Origin: Acidobacteriota bacterium
GTDB taxonomy: Bacteria; Acidobacteriota; Terriglobia; Acidiferrales; 2-02-FULL-67-57
Direction: 5' to 3'
DNA length: 52,283 nt
Assembly: GCA_016210855.1 (NCBI GenBank)
Contig: JACQTJ010000030.1
Coordinates: 1-52,283 of the forward strand
In this document: positions 25,396-33,479 of the stretch, piece after piece
Position numbering within the stretch: position 1 is the first letter of the stretch
How the letters are laid out: every line of letters starts with the position of its first letter
Position numbers and translations under genes: made by a program
The notes under the pieces: model-generated
Databases searched by the model: none
What the model was told of the DNA's origin: nothing
What the model saw: the letters and a program-made list of their open reading frames with translations, nothing else

Positions 25396-26235
25396 ATGAG
25401 TCGCGGCGAATACGACAAGGCGCAGGAGGCCGCGCTCTTCATCCGCGAGCGAGCACGGCTGGAGCCCCGCATCGGCCTGGTGCTGGGTTCGGGGCTGGGG
25501 GCGTTTGCGGAGGGGCTGGAAGAAGCCAGCCCCATTCCCTACGGCGAGATTCCGCACTTCCCTGTCTCTACGGCGGTGGGCCACTCGGGGCGGCTGGTGA
25601 TCGGCCGCTCGAGCGGCGTTACGGTGGCGGTGATGCAAGGACGAGTGCACTTCTACGAGGGCTACACGCTCAAGGAAGTCGTCTTTCCCATCCGGGTGCT
25701 GGGTGGGCTGGGGGTGCGGGTGCTGGTGCTCACAAACGCCGCCGGGGGCATCAACCGCAAGCTGCGGGCTCGCGGCTTGCTGCTCATTCGCGACCACATC
25801 AACCTGCAGGGGTCGAACCCGCTGCTCGGAGCGAACGAGGAGCGCTTCGGGCCGCGCTTCCCTGACATGACCGAGGCCTACTCGAAAGAATTGATCGCCC
25901 TCGCCCAGAAAGTGGCACGCCGGCAGCGGCTGCGCCTTTTTGAAGGTGTGTACGCCGCCGTGCACGGGCCGAGCTATGAGACCCCGGCGGAAGTCCGAGC
26001 CCTGGCCCGCCTCGGCGCGGACGTGGTGGGAATGTCCACGGTGCCGGAAGTCATCGCCGCCAACCACCTGGGGCTGCGCGTGCTGGGGATCTCCTGCGTC
26101 ACCAACATGGCCGCCGGCATCTCCAAGCAGAAGATCAGCCACGACGAAGTCCTCGAGGCCGGCGAGCGCGTGGCCAAGCAGTTCACCGCTTTCCTGCGGG
26201 CGCTGATTCCTGTGCTGGCCCGGGGGGCTAGATGA
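25396..26235 (+). CDS. punA: purine nucleoside phosphorylase (PNP-I, trimeric type)
   Basis: This 279-residue enzyme phosphorolyses inosine/guanosine-type nucleosides. It has GLVLGSGLGAFAE (phosphate loop), MQGRVHFYEG, VLTNAAGGIN, HGPSYETPAEVRAL with the base-site Glu, VGMSTVPEVIAA and ISCVTNMAAGI with the base-binding Asn. This identifies the mammalian-like low-molecular-mass class. The ATG at 25396 gives the family N-terminus. Its stop overlaps the next start by four bases. Confidence 0.95.
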   Translation: MSRGEYDKAQEAALFIRERARLEPRIGLVLGSGLGAFAEGLEEASPIPYGEIPHFPVSTAVGHSGRLVIGRSSGVTVAVMQGRVHFYEGYTLKEVVFPIRVLGGLGVRVLVLTNAAGGINRKLRARGLLLIRDHINLQGSNPLLGANEERFGPRFPDMTEAYSKELIALAQKVARRQRLRLFEGVYAAVHGPSYETPAEVRALARLGADVVGMSTVPEVIAANHLGLRVLGISCVTNMAAGISKQKISHDEVLEAGERVAKQFTAFLRALIPVLARGAR

Positions 26236-26627
26236 CAGCAGCGCAACGGCGGCTGCTCAACCAGGCCCGGCGGGCTCGGGCCCGGGCCTTTGCGCCCTTC
26301 TCCCGCTTCTCGGTGGGGGCGGCGGTGGAGGCGCGGGCCGGCCGGGCCTATACCGGGGCCAACGTCGAAAGCGCCAGCTACGGTTTGACCTGCTGCGCCG
26401 AGCGGGTGGCCATCTTCAAGGCCGTCACCGCGGGTGAGCGCGCCTTCAAGCGCCTGGCGGTGGTGACCGATACCGACCGCCTGACCCCTCCGTGCGGGGC
26501 CTGCCGGCAGATCATCTGGGAGTTCTGCGGCGACATCGAAATCATCCTGGCCAACTTGAAGGGTCAGGCGGCCGTGCACCGCATGCGCACGCTGCTGCCG
26601 CGGCCCTTTGATGCTTCGCTGCTTTGA
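26232..26627 (+). CDS. cdd: cytidine deaminase
   Basis: This 131-residue tetrameric-type enzyme deaminates cytidine and deoxycytidine to uridine forms, feeding the upstream phosphorylase. Zinc ligands and the catalytic Glu are visible in CCAERVA and PPCGACRQ; NVESASYG binds the ribose. The ATGA overlap with punA shows translational coupling. Confidence 0.96.
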   Translation: MTAAQRRLLNQARRARARAFAPFSRFSVGAAVEARAGRAYTGANVESASYGLTCCAERVAIFKAVTAGERAFKRLAVVTDTDRLTPPCGACRQIIWEFCGDIEIILANLKGQAAVHRMRTLLPRPFDASLL

Positions 26628-26661
26628 GGCGAGCGTTGGGCGCGCTTCCCGGGAGCCTGCC

Positions 26662-28062
26662 GTGCGTTGCTGGCGTGTAGTCATCCTGGCTCTGGCCCTC
26701 GGGTTCCCCGGGGGCGGGCGGGCCGCCCTGGAACGAGTGGACCTGCTCGTGACCGGCGGGACCGTGGTCACCATGGACGCCGAGCGGCGCGTGATCGAGA
26801 ACGGCGCCGTGGCCATCCGCGGCTCGGACATCGTGGCCGTGGGGCCGACCGAGGAGCTCCAGCGCCGCTACCGGGCCCGCCAGCGGCTGCGCGCCGACGG
26901 CCGGCTGATCCTGCCCGGCCTCATCAACGCCCACACCCACGCCGCCATGGCGCTCTTCCGCGGCGTGGCCGACGACCGCACGCTCGAAGAGTGGCTGAGG
27001 AACTACATCTTCCCGCTTGAAGCCAAGCACACCACTGCGGAGTTCGTCTACTGGGGGACGAAGCTGGCGGCCCTCGAGATGATCCGCGGCGGCATTACCA
27101 CGTTCGCCGATATGTACTACTTCGAAGAGGAAGTGGCCCGGGCCGCCAGCGAAGCCGGAATCCGCGTGGTGGCCGGCGAAACCATCCTGGATTTTCCCGC
27201 GCCCGACTTCAGGACGCCGGCGGAGGCGCTGCGCTACACCCAGCAATTCATCCAGCGCTGGCGCGGCCATCCCCTGGTGGTCCCGGCCGTGGCTCCCCAT
27301 TCGGTCTACACCTGTTCGGCCGAGACCTTGCGAGAGGCCGCCGCCCTGGCCCGCCGCACGGGCGCCCCGCTGCTGATTCACTTGGCGGAATCGAAGCTGG
27401 AGGTGGAAGGCATCCGAAAACGCGAGGGCCGAAGTTCGGTGCAGTACGCGGACGAGCTGGGCCTGTTCGAGGCCCGGGTGCTGGCCGCGCACTGCATCTG
27501 GGTAGATGCAGCCGACCAAGAGCGGCTCGCCCGCCGGGGCGTCGGCTGCGCCCATAACCCCACCAGCAACATGAAACACGCCAGCGGGATTGCCCCAGTG
27601 GTGGCCCTGCGGGCGGCGGGCGTGGCCGTGGGCCTGGGCACGGACGGGGTGGCGGGCAGCAACAACGATTTGAATCTCTTCGAAGAAATGGACCTGGCCG
27701 CCAAACTGCAGAAGGTGTCCACGGGCGACCCGCGGGCTCTGCCCGCCCGGGAGGCGCTGGCGCTGGCCACCATCGAAGGGGCGCGAGCCTTGGGCCGGGA
27801 GCAGGAAATCGGTTCGCTCGAGCCCGGCAAGCGCGCCGACCTCATCCTGCTGCGGCGGGACGCGCCGCACGCCATCCCGTTCTACGACGTCTACTCGCAG
27901 ATCGTCTATTCGCTCAAGGCCAGCGATGTGGACGCGAGCCTTATCCACGGCCGGGTGGTGCTGAGAGAAGGACGGGTCCTCACGGTGGACGAGGGCGAGG
28001 TCAAGCGGCAGGCGGCCCGCCTGGTCGCGGCCGTGAAGGAATCGCTTGCGAAGAAGCCCTAG
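26662..28062 (+). CDS. amidohydrolase, adenosine/S-adenosylhomocysteine/methylthioadenosine deaminase type
   Basis: This TIM-barrel amidohydrolase has metal ligands NAHTHAAM, HLAES and AAHCIW plus the Asp in GTDGVAGSNND, as in MtaD/TrzN-type deaminases that act on adenine nucleosides. Downstream of cdd and punA, an adenosine-like substrate giving inosine would complete the pathway (inference). Translation from GTG 26662 (GGGAG six bases upstream) gives a hydrophobic N-terminus, WRVVILALALGF..GGGRAA, that looks like a signal peptide; a longer frame from ATG 26611 overlaps cdd. An exported deaminase would be unusual. Confidence 0.88.
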   Translation: MRCWRVVILALALGFPGGGRAALERVDLLVTGGTVVTMDAERRVIENGAVAIRGSDIVAVGPTEELQRRYRARQRLRADGRLILPGLINAHTHAAMALFRGVADDRTLEEWLRNYIFPLEAKHTTAEFVYWGTKLAALEMIRGGITTFADMYYFEEEVARAASEAGIRVVAGETILDFPAPDFRTPAEALRYTQQFIQRWRGHPLVVPAVAPHSVYTCSAETLREAAALARRTGAPLLIHLAESKLEVEGIRKREGRSSVQYADELGLFEARVLAAHCIWVDAADQERLARRGVGCAHNPTSNMKHASGIAPVVALRAAGVAVGLGTDGVAGSNNDLNLFEEMDLAAKLQKVSTGDPRALPAREALALATIEGARALGREQEIGSLEPGKRADLILLRRDAPHAIPFYDVYSQIVYSLKASDVDASLIHGRVVLREGRVLTVDEGEVKRQAARLVAAVKESLAKKP

Positions 28063-29075
28063 TGTCCGCCGCCGCTGCTCCGGGACGAAGTGCGCTGCTT
28101 GTAGAGCTTGGTGGCCAGGGTGCGCACGGTTTCCGGAACGTTCCGGTTCGAGCACAGGAACTTGAGGTCCTGCTCGGTGAGGCGGTTGAGAAGGCCGAGG
28201 GAGATGTCGATGGGGGCGCGGGGGTTGTTCACCAGGCTGCGCACCACCCCGTAGCTCTTCATGAACTTGCGGCTGCTGGCGATGATGCGCAGGGCCTCCT
28301 CGGCGATGTTTTTCATGGAGGCGAACGACTCCACCTCACTGTCGGTCAGCTTCGGGGACTGCAGCACGGCGCGGTAGACCACCTTGGTGGGGTCGCGCAC
28401 CAGGATCAGGCGCTCATCTTTGGTGCCCTTGAGCGCCAGCTGGACGCGCTCAGACACCACCATTCGGGATATCTTTTGTGTCACACTAATGCGCTCGCGC
28501 TTCTCCTCGGGCTTGGCCTGGGCTTCGTGTTCTTCTTCGCGGGCCAGGGCGGCCGCCACATCCTCTTCCTCCTTGGTCTGCTCGCCGTGCAGGCTCTGCA
28601 GGCGGGTGCGCAGCTCGTCCGGCAAGTCCGTGCGGTCGAGCAGGCCGGCGATGAAGCGGGGCAGCTCCGGCAGCCGGGCGTCGTTCGAGGCGATGGCCTG
28701 AATCTGCTCAAGGGTGAGGCGCCCGGCCAGCGGAGCCAGAGCGTCGTCCCCGGCCTGCGGATGTCCGGCAATGAGGGAGACGAAGGCCGCAGGGACCTCC
28801 CTCTGCGCAGAGAAGTAGGCCAGTACGGCGGCGGAGGCCGTGGGCTGACCCAGCAGGGACGCAGCCTTTTCTGTCGGCCAGCTGGCCAGGGTTTGCTTGG
28901 CCGCCTCGCTGCAGGTGGGGTCCGGGTCCGCGCTCAGCAAAACCAGAATCTCCAGGAGCTCGTCGACGGCCACCGGAATCGTGCCCCGCGAGGCCCGGCG
29001 CTTCACCACCGCCGGAGCCTTCCCCTGGCGGATGGCTTCAAACAGGGCCCGCTCTTCCTTCTGCTCGGTGGTCAT
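28059..29075 (-). CDS. uncharacterised alpha-helical repeat protein
   Basis: This 338-residue protein with no signal peptide or membrane segment is not recognised with certainty. The N-terminal part (about 1-165) reads like HEAT/DUF2336-type helical hairpins with LSADPDPTCSEAA and a similar spacing of helices. An acidic/basic coiled linker follows (about 165-195). The C-terminal part (about 195-325) has KNIAEEALRIIASSRKFMKSYGV and LGLLNRLTEQDLKFLCSNRNVPE, a well-organised helical module reminiscent of uncharacterised proteins in Acidobacteria and delta-proteobacteria. The gene overlaps the amidohydrolase stop by four bases in convergent orientation and follows rodZ. Confidence 0.75.
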   Translation of the reverse strand: MTTEQKEERALFEAIRQGKAPAVVKRRASRGTIPVAVDELLEILVLLSADPDPTCSEAAKQTLASWPTEKAASLLGQPTASAAVLAYFSAQREVPAAFVSLIAGHPQAGDDALAPLAGRLTLEQIQAIASNDARLPELPRFIAGLLDRTDLPDELRTRLQSLHGEQTKEEEDVAAALAREEEHEAQAKPEEKRERISVTQKISRMVVSERVQLALKGTKDERLILVRDPTKVVYRAVLQSPKLTDSEVESFASMKNIAEEALRIIASSRKFMKSYGVVRSLVNNPRAPIDISLGLLNRLTEQDLKFLCSNRNVPETVRTLATKLYKQRTSSRSSGGGH

Positions 29076-29083
29076 TCCTGAAT

Positions 29084-29899
29084 TCAGCGTGTGGGGGCTT
29101 TCAAATCCTGCGCGGTCAGGGTGACGTTCTTCCGCTCGCCGGGGTTGCCGAGCGGAGGCAGGGTCTCGCCGTTCAGGGTGAGGATGACGGCGCTGGCGTT
29201 GCCGGTGGTGAGCTCGATGCGGGCGCGACCCCGGAAGCTGCGGGTCTCGCCGGGCTTCATCACCCGGGCGTAGAGCGGCTGGCCGTCCACGGTCACGCTC
29301 ACCCAGGCGTCCTCGAGGGCGTCCACCTGCAGGCGCAGTTCATCGCTCGCCGGGCGGGACCAGGCAGGGGAAGAAGCCTCGCCGTTCGCCGCGGGGACAC
29401 GGGGGGCGGTCTCGGCGCTGCTGGCCGGCTCAAGCGGCGCCGCCGTCGGGCGGACCGAAGACAAAGCCGGCTGCGAGGCTGAGCCGGGCGCGGCCACCAC
29501 CACCGGGGCGACGTCAGCCGGCCGGCGCAGGCGAGCTTGGTGGACGATGTAGGCGCCCACGCCAAACACCACCACCAGCAGGGCCAAGCTCCAGACCCCG
29601 CGGCGGGCGGAGGCTTGCGCGGCGGCGGAGTTCGGGGGCGCGTAGCGAGCCAGGATGTCGGGTTCCTCGTGGGCGGCGCGCACGAATTCTCCCACCCAGT
29701 GGTGCTCGTCCAGGTTCAGGTAGCGGGCGATGGCTCGCACGAATCCGCGGTTGAAGACGCCGCCCGGCAGCCGGTCGAACTCGTCATTTTCCAGGGCGTC
29801 CAGGTGGCGGAGGCTGATCTTGGTGGCGTTGGAAAGCTCCGGAAGCGTAATGCCGCGGAGCTCACGCTCGCGCCGGAGGTTTTCGCCAAATGTCCCCAT
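29084..29899 (-). CDS. rodZ: RodZ-like helix-turn-helix membrane protein
   Basis: The 271-residue protein has an N-terminal RodZ-type HTH (about 3-70; LRRERELRGITLPELSNATK, then RHLDALENDEFDRLPGG and VFNRGFVRAIARYL). One transmembrane helix lies at about 108-127, followed by a Pro/Ala/Ser-rich periplasmic linker and a C-terminal DUF4115 domain (LQVDALEDAWVSVTVDG). RodZ links MreB filaments to the elongation machinery in rods. ATG 29899 is chosen by the GGGAG ribosome-binding site and by the promoter upstream. It is divergent from the diguanylate cyclase. Confidence 0.9.
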   Translation of the reverse strand: MGTFGENLRRERELRGITLPELSNATKISLRHLDALENDEFDRLPGGVFNRGFVRAIARYLNLDEHHWVGEFVRAAHEEPDILARYAPPNSAAAQASARRGVWSLALLVVVFGVGAYIVHQARLRRPADVAPVVVAAPGSASQPALSSVRPTAAPLEPASSAETAPRVPAANGEASSPAWSRPASDELRLQVDALEDAWVSVTVDGQPLYARVMKPGETRSFRGRARIELTTGNASAVILTLNGETLPPLGNPGERKNVTLTAQDLKAPTR

Positions 29900-29907
29900 G
29901 GACCACT

Positions 29908-29920
29908 CCCGTACGGGCGA
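29908..29920. promoter_or_regulatory. palindromic motif CCCGTACGGGCGA in the rodZ leader
   Basis: The perfect 10-base palindrome CCCGTACGGG followed by CGA lies between the rodZ promoter and start. The same 13-mer is in the HU gene leader at 50218-50230, and CCCGTACGG is in the shell gene leader. Function unknown; an operator is one possibility. Confidence 0.35.
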
Positions 29921-29930
29921 AGGCAGGGCG

Positions 29931-29959
29931 ATGATAGGATTGGCGCCAGGGAGTGTCAA
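29931..29959 (-). promoter_or_regulatory. sigma-70 promoter of rodZ
   Basis: Minus strand TTGACA (29954-29959), 17-base spacer, TATCAT (29931-29936); near-consensus. Predicted start about 29924. Confidence 0.75.
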
Positions 29960-29974
29960 TGGGCAAGTCAATTA

Positions 29975-30004
29975 TTGCCTGGGCGGCGGGAGCGCCGGTA
30001 TAAT
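29975..30004 (+). promoter_or_regulatory. sigma-70 promoter of the diguanylate cyclase
   Basis: TTGCCT (29975-29980), 18-base spacer, consensus TATAAT (29999-30004). Leader of about 70 bases to the ATG at 30080. Confidence 0.7.
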
Positions 30005-30079
30005 GGAGCGGCTTTTCAGGGGAAATCCGAGCCGACCCTCTTACCGGGAGAAGACCCGGACGGGTCAAGGCTGAGGCCA

Positions 30080-31201
30080 ATGGCCGCGCGCAAAGCCAAG
30101 GCAACCGCCACTCGGCGACGCACGGGGAAAGCCTCTCGGGGCGCGTTTCCCGAAGACCGCGTCACTGAGATGCGCCGCAAGATGGAGGAGTTCACTTTCG
30201 TCCACGACATGGCTCGGGCGCTCACCTCCACCCTCCAGCTCGAGCAAGTGCTCAAGACGGTCATGGAGAAGGTGCAGGAGCTGCTGGCCCCCGACACCTG
30301 GTCCCTGCTGCTGGTGGACGAAAAGACCAACGAACTTTACTTCCAGATCGCTACCGGCGAGGCCGCCGCCAAGCTGAAAGATGTGCGCCTGAAGATGGGC
30401 GAGGGCATCGCCGGCTGGGTGGCGCACACCAGTCAGGCCACCATCGTCCCTGACGTCAGCAAGGACCCCCGCTTCTCCGGCCAGGTGGACCAGATGACCA
30501 AGATGCGCACCCACTCCATCATCTGCGTGCCCATCCGCGGCAAGGAGCGGGTGCTGGGAGTGATCGAGATTCTCAACTACGTGGGCAAGCGCGGCTTCGA
30601 CCAGGACGACCTGGCCCTGCTGCAGGCCATGGCCGACTACGCCGCCATCGCCCTGGAGAACGCCATCCACGTGCAGCGCATCCACGAGCTCACCATCACC
30701 GACGATTGCACCGACCTCTACAACGTCCGCCACCTGAACTTCGTGCTCGACACCGAAATCTACCGCTCCAACCGCTACCAGTACCAGTTCTCGGTGATCT
30801 TCTTCGACCTCGACCACTTCAAAGACGTCAACGACACCCACGGGCACCTGGTGGGGAGCAAGCTGCTGCAAGAGATCGCCCAGTTGATCCGCGGCAGCCT
30901 GCGCCTGATCGACTACGCCTTCCGCTACGGCGGCGATGAGTTCGTCATCCTGCTGCCGCAGACCGGCCAGGAGGCCGCGCAGGTCGTGGCCCGGCGGCTG
31001 CACGAGCGCTTGAACGAGAAACGGTTCCTGCAGGAAGAAGGCCTCAACCTCCACCTCACCGCCAGCTTCGGCATGGCCACTTATCCCGTGGACGCGAACA
31101 CGAAGGCCGAGATCATCCGTCTGGCCGACGAGGCCATGTACCTGGTCAAGAACACCTCCCGCAATAACATCGCCGCCGCCCACGCCGGCTTGTTGCTCTA
31201 G
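30080..31201 (+). CDS. GAF-GGDEF diguanylate cyclase
   Basis: This 373-residue cytoplasmic enzyme predicted to make cyclic di-GMP has a basic N-terminus (1-20), a GAF domain (about 45-205; MGEGIAGWVAHTSQ, CVPIRGKERVLGVIEILN) and a GGDEF domain (about 210-370). The active-site motif GGDEF (284-288) is intact, and the product-inhibition site RLID (275-278) sits exactly five residues before it. The usual HGHxxGD reads HGHLVGS. A PilZ-receiver protein 3.5 kb downstream could be a reader of its product (inference). Confidence 0.94.
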   Translation: MAARKAKATATRRRTGKASRGAFPEDRVTEMRRKMEEFTFVHDMARALTSTLQLEQVLKTVMEKVQELLAPDTWSLLLVDEKTNELYFQIATGEAAAKLKDVRLKMGEGIAGWVAHTSQATIVPDVSKDPRFSGQVDQMTKMRTHSIICVPIRGKERVLGVIEILNYVGKRGFDQDDLALLQAMADYAAIALENAIHVQRIHELTITDDCTDLYNVRHLNFVLDTEIYRSNRYQYQFSVIFFDLDHFKDVNDTHGHLVGSKLLQEIAQLIRGSLRLIDYAFRYGGDEFVILLPQTGQEAAQVVARRLHERLNEKRFLQEEGLNLHLTASFGMATYPVDANTKAEIIRLADEAMYLVKNTSRNNIAAAHAGLLL

Positions 31202-31232
31202 GGCCTGCTGTTCACTACCGACGTCGTAATTC

Positions 31233-31261
31233 TTGACCCTCCCCCGGCTTCGTGCTAGCGT
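31233..31261 (+). promoter_or_regulatory. sigma-70 promoter of the shell/aldehyde dehydrogenase genes
   Basis: TTGACC (31233-31238), 17-base spacer, TAGCGT (31256-31261). Leader of about 58 bases, which contains CCCGTACGG at 31309-31317. Confidence 0.6.
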
Positions 31262-31325
31262 GAGCGGCCGTCCCGGAGCTGGCCGGGCATACCCCCACAT
31301 CGAAAACACCCGTACGGAGCTACCC

Positions 31326-31631
31326 ATGGCCAACGAAGCACTGGGGATGATCGAGACCCGCGGGCTGGTGGCCTCCATCGAGGCGGCCGATGCCATGGTG
31401 AAAGCCGCCAACGTGGTTCTCATCGGCAAGGAATACATCGGTGCCGGCTACGTCACGGTGATGGTGCGCGGGGACGTGGGGGCGGTGAAAGCCGCTACGG
31501 ATGCCGGCGCCGCGGCAGCCCGCCGGCTGGGGGAGCTGGTGAGCGTACACGTCATTCCGTGGCCGCACCCCGACGTGGAGAGAATCCTTCCCGGCGGAGG
31601 CCGAGGTCCCGCGGGCCGCTCGGCTGACTAG
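31326..31631 (+). CDS. bacterial microcompartment shell protein (BMC-H, PduA/EutM type)
   Basis: This 101-residue single-BMC-domain hexamer subunit has [39 protein letters not shown] and [16 protein letters not shown], close to PduA/EutM. The pore loop reads IGAG where PduA has IGSG. Such hexamers tile the facets of protein organelles that confine aldehyde metabolism. GGAG lies seven bases before the ATG. It is followed 24 bases later by an acylating aldehyde dehydrogenase, a signature organelle enzyme. No other shell gene (pentamer or trimer) is in the window. Confidence 0.95.
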   Translation: MANEALGMIETRGLVASIEAADAMVKAANVVLIGKEYIGAGYVTVMVRGDVGAVKAATDAGAAAARRLGELVSVHVIPWPHPDVERILPGGGRGPAGRSAD

Positions 31632-31655
31632 CTCTCTGGCTGTAGGAGTGCCGCT

Positions 31656-33422
31656 ATGACCGTAAGCGACCCCGACCTGGTTTCCGTCCAGCAGGTGCGC
31701 GACCTGGTGCGCCGCAGCGTCGAGGCCCAGCGGCGCTGGGCCACCTTCTCCCAGGCCCAGATTGACGCCGTGATTGACGCCATGGCCGAGGCCGCCACGG
31801 CGGGCGCCGAGCCGCTGGCCCGTATGGCGGTGGAAGAGACCGGCTATGGCAACGTCCCCGACAAGATCAAGAAGAACAAATTCAGCTCCGAAGATGTCTA
31901 TCGCGCCATCCGCCCGCTGCAGACGGTCGGCATCCTGCGCGAGGATCGCGAGAACGGTGTGCTTGAAATCGCCGAGCCGGTGGGTCTGGTGGCCGCCATC
32001 ATCCCGTCCACGAACCCCACCTCCACCGCCATTTACAAGATTCTGATTTCGCTTAAGGCCCGCAACGGCGTCATCCTGAGCCCGCACCCTTCGGCCAAAA
32101 ACTGCATTTGCGCCACCGCCGACATCATGACCAAGGCCGCCCTGAAGGCCGGGGCCCCCGAGGGACTCATCGGCTGCCTCACCCAGGTAACAGCCGCCTC
32201 GACGCAGGAGCTGATGCGGCACCGGCAGGTGGGCGTGATCCTGGCCACGGGCGGCACCGGCCTGGTGCGCGCCGCCTATAGCTCCGGCAAGCCCGCCTTC
32301 GGCGTGGGCCCGGGCAACGTCCCGGCCTACATCGAGCGCACCGCCAACGTGCGCAAGGCCGTCTCCGACATCCTCACCGGCAAGACCTTCGACAACGGCA
32401 CCATCTGCTCGGCCGAGCAGGCCATCCTGGCCGAAGAACCCCTGCGGGACGCCGTCCTGCAGGAGCTGCGCGAGCAAGAGGCCTACTTCTTGAGCGCCGC
32501 CGAGATCGAAGCCCTGAGCAAGCTGGTCCTCCGCCCGGACACCTTCCTGGTGAACCCGAAAGTGGTGGGCCGGGCCGCGCCGGTGATTGCCCAGATGGCC
32601 GGCTTCAAGGTGCCGGCCACGACGCGAGTGCTCGTCGCCGAGCTCGCTGGGGTGGGCCGCGACTACCCGCTGTCGGCCGAGAAGCTTTCTCCGATTCTGG
32701 CCTTCTACACGGTGCGGAACTGGCAGGAAGGCGTGGAGCTCTCGAACCGGCTGCTCGAATTTGGCGGCCTCGGCCACACCATCGTCATCCACTCCCAGAA
32801 CGACAGCGTCATCCGGGAGTTCGCCTTGCGGGTGCGCGCCTACCGGGTGGTGGTGAACAGCCCGGCCCCGCACGGCTCCATCGGCTATTCGACTCGCCTC
32901 TTTCCGGCCATGACCCTCGGCTGCGGCGCCGTCGGCGGCAACATCACCTCCGACAACATCGGCCCGCAGCACCTGATGAACATCAAGCGGGTGGGCTATG
33001 AGATGCGCCCGGTCGAGCCCGCCACGGTTAGCCGCCACCCGCGCGCGCTTCGAGCGCCCGCAGCGGCTCCCGCGCCGGCGGCGGCCGCGCCCACCCCCAG
33101 CCCGGCTCCCGCAGCGTCCTTGCCCCTTCCGGATCGGGCCACCATCGCCCGCGTGGTGGAGCGCTTCTTGGCGGAGAAGGGTGTGCCACGCCCCGCGGGC
33201 GCTTCCGCCGCGGCGGCGCCCGCGCCCGAGGTGCCTCCGCCGCCGCGCGTGGTGGATTTCGTCAGCGAAAACGACGTGCGCGCCGCTCTCGAACGGGCCG
33301 AAAAGATTTTCATCTCTTCTCGAACCATCCTCACCCCATCGGCGCGCGACCTGGGCTACGCCCAGAATGTCTTCATCGAGACCGCCGCGCCCGCCAGCGG
33401 CAAGGGCGCCCGCCCCGAGTGA
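31656..33422 (+). CDS. CoA-acylating aldehyde dehydrogenase with targeting-like C-terminal extension
   Basis: This 588-residue protein has a catalytic domain at about 1-455 like EutE/PduP and the N-terminal half of AdhE; it should oxidise an aldehyde with CoA and NAD to acyl-CoA. The active-site Cys251 lies in FDNGTICSAEQA; PVGLVAAIIPSTNPTSTAIYK and ILATGGTGLVRAAYSSGKPA are also typical. The tail is unusual. An Ala/Pro linker leads to an amphipathic helix at about 492-508 (DRATIARVVERFLAEK), a second linker, and then a segment with SENDVRAALERAEKIF and TPSARDLG (560-567). Such helix-on-linker tails target enzymes into microcompartments. TAGGAG precedes the ATG. Confidence 0.93.
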   Translation: MTVSDPDLVSVQQVRDLVRRSVEAQRRWATFSQAQIDAVIDAMAEAATAGAEPLARMAVEETGYGNVPDKIKKNKFSSEDVYRAIRPLQTVGILREDRENGVLEIAEPVGLVAAIIPSTNPTSTAIYKILISLKARNGVILSPHPSAKNCICATADIMTKAALKAGAPEGLIGCLTQVTAASTQELMRHRQVGVILATGGTGLVRAAYSSGKPAFGVGPGNVPAYIERTANVRKAVSDILTGKTFDNGTICSAEQAILAEEPLRDAVLQELREQEAYFLSAAEIEALSKLVLRPDTFLVNPKVVGRAAPVIAQMAGFKVPATTRVLVAELAGVGRDYPLSAEKLSPILAFYTVRNWQEGVELSNRLLEFGGLGHTIVIHSQNDSVIREFALRVRAYRVVVNSPAPHGSIGYSTRLFPAMTLGCGAVGGNITSDNIGPQHLMNIKRVGYEMRPVEPATVSRHPRALRAPAAAPAPAAAAPTPSPAPAASLPLPDRATIARVVERFLAEKGVPRPAGASAAAAPAPEVPPPPRVVDFVSENDVRAALERAEKIFISSRTILTPSARDLGYAQNVFIETAAPASGKGARPE

Positions 33423-33479
33423 GCGATTGCCGCACGAAGCTGCCACGGGACCCAACGGGGTGGGATACCAGCCACGGCT

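Noticed and set aside
31326-33422. Complete microcompartment operon
   Set aside because: Only one BMC-H gene and one enzyme are present. Upstream is a diguanylate cyclase and downstream unrelated minus-strand genes, so a full organelle locus is not supported here.
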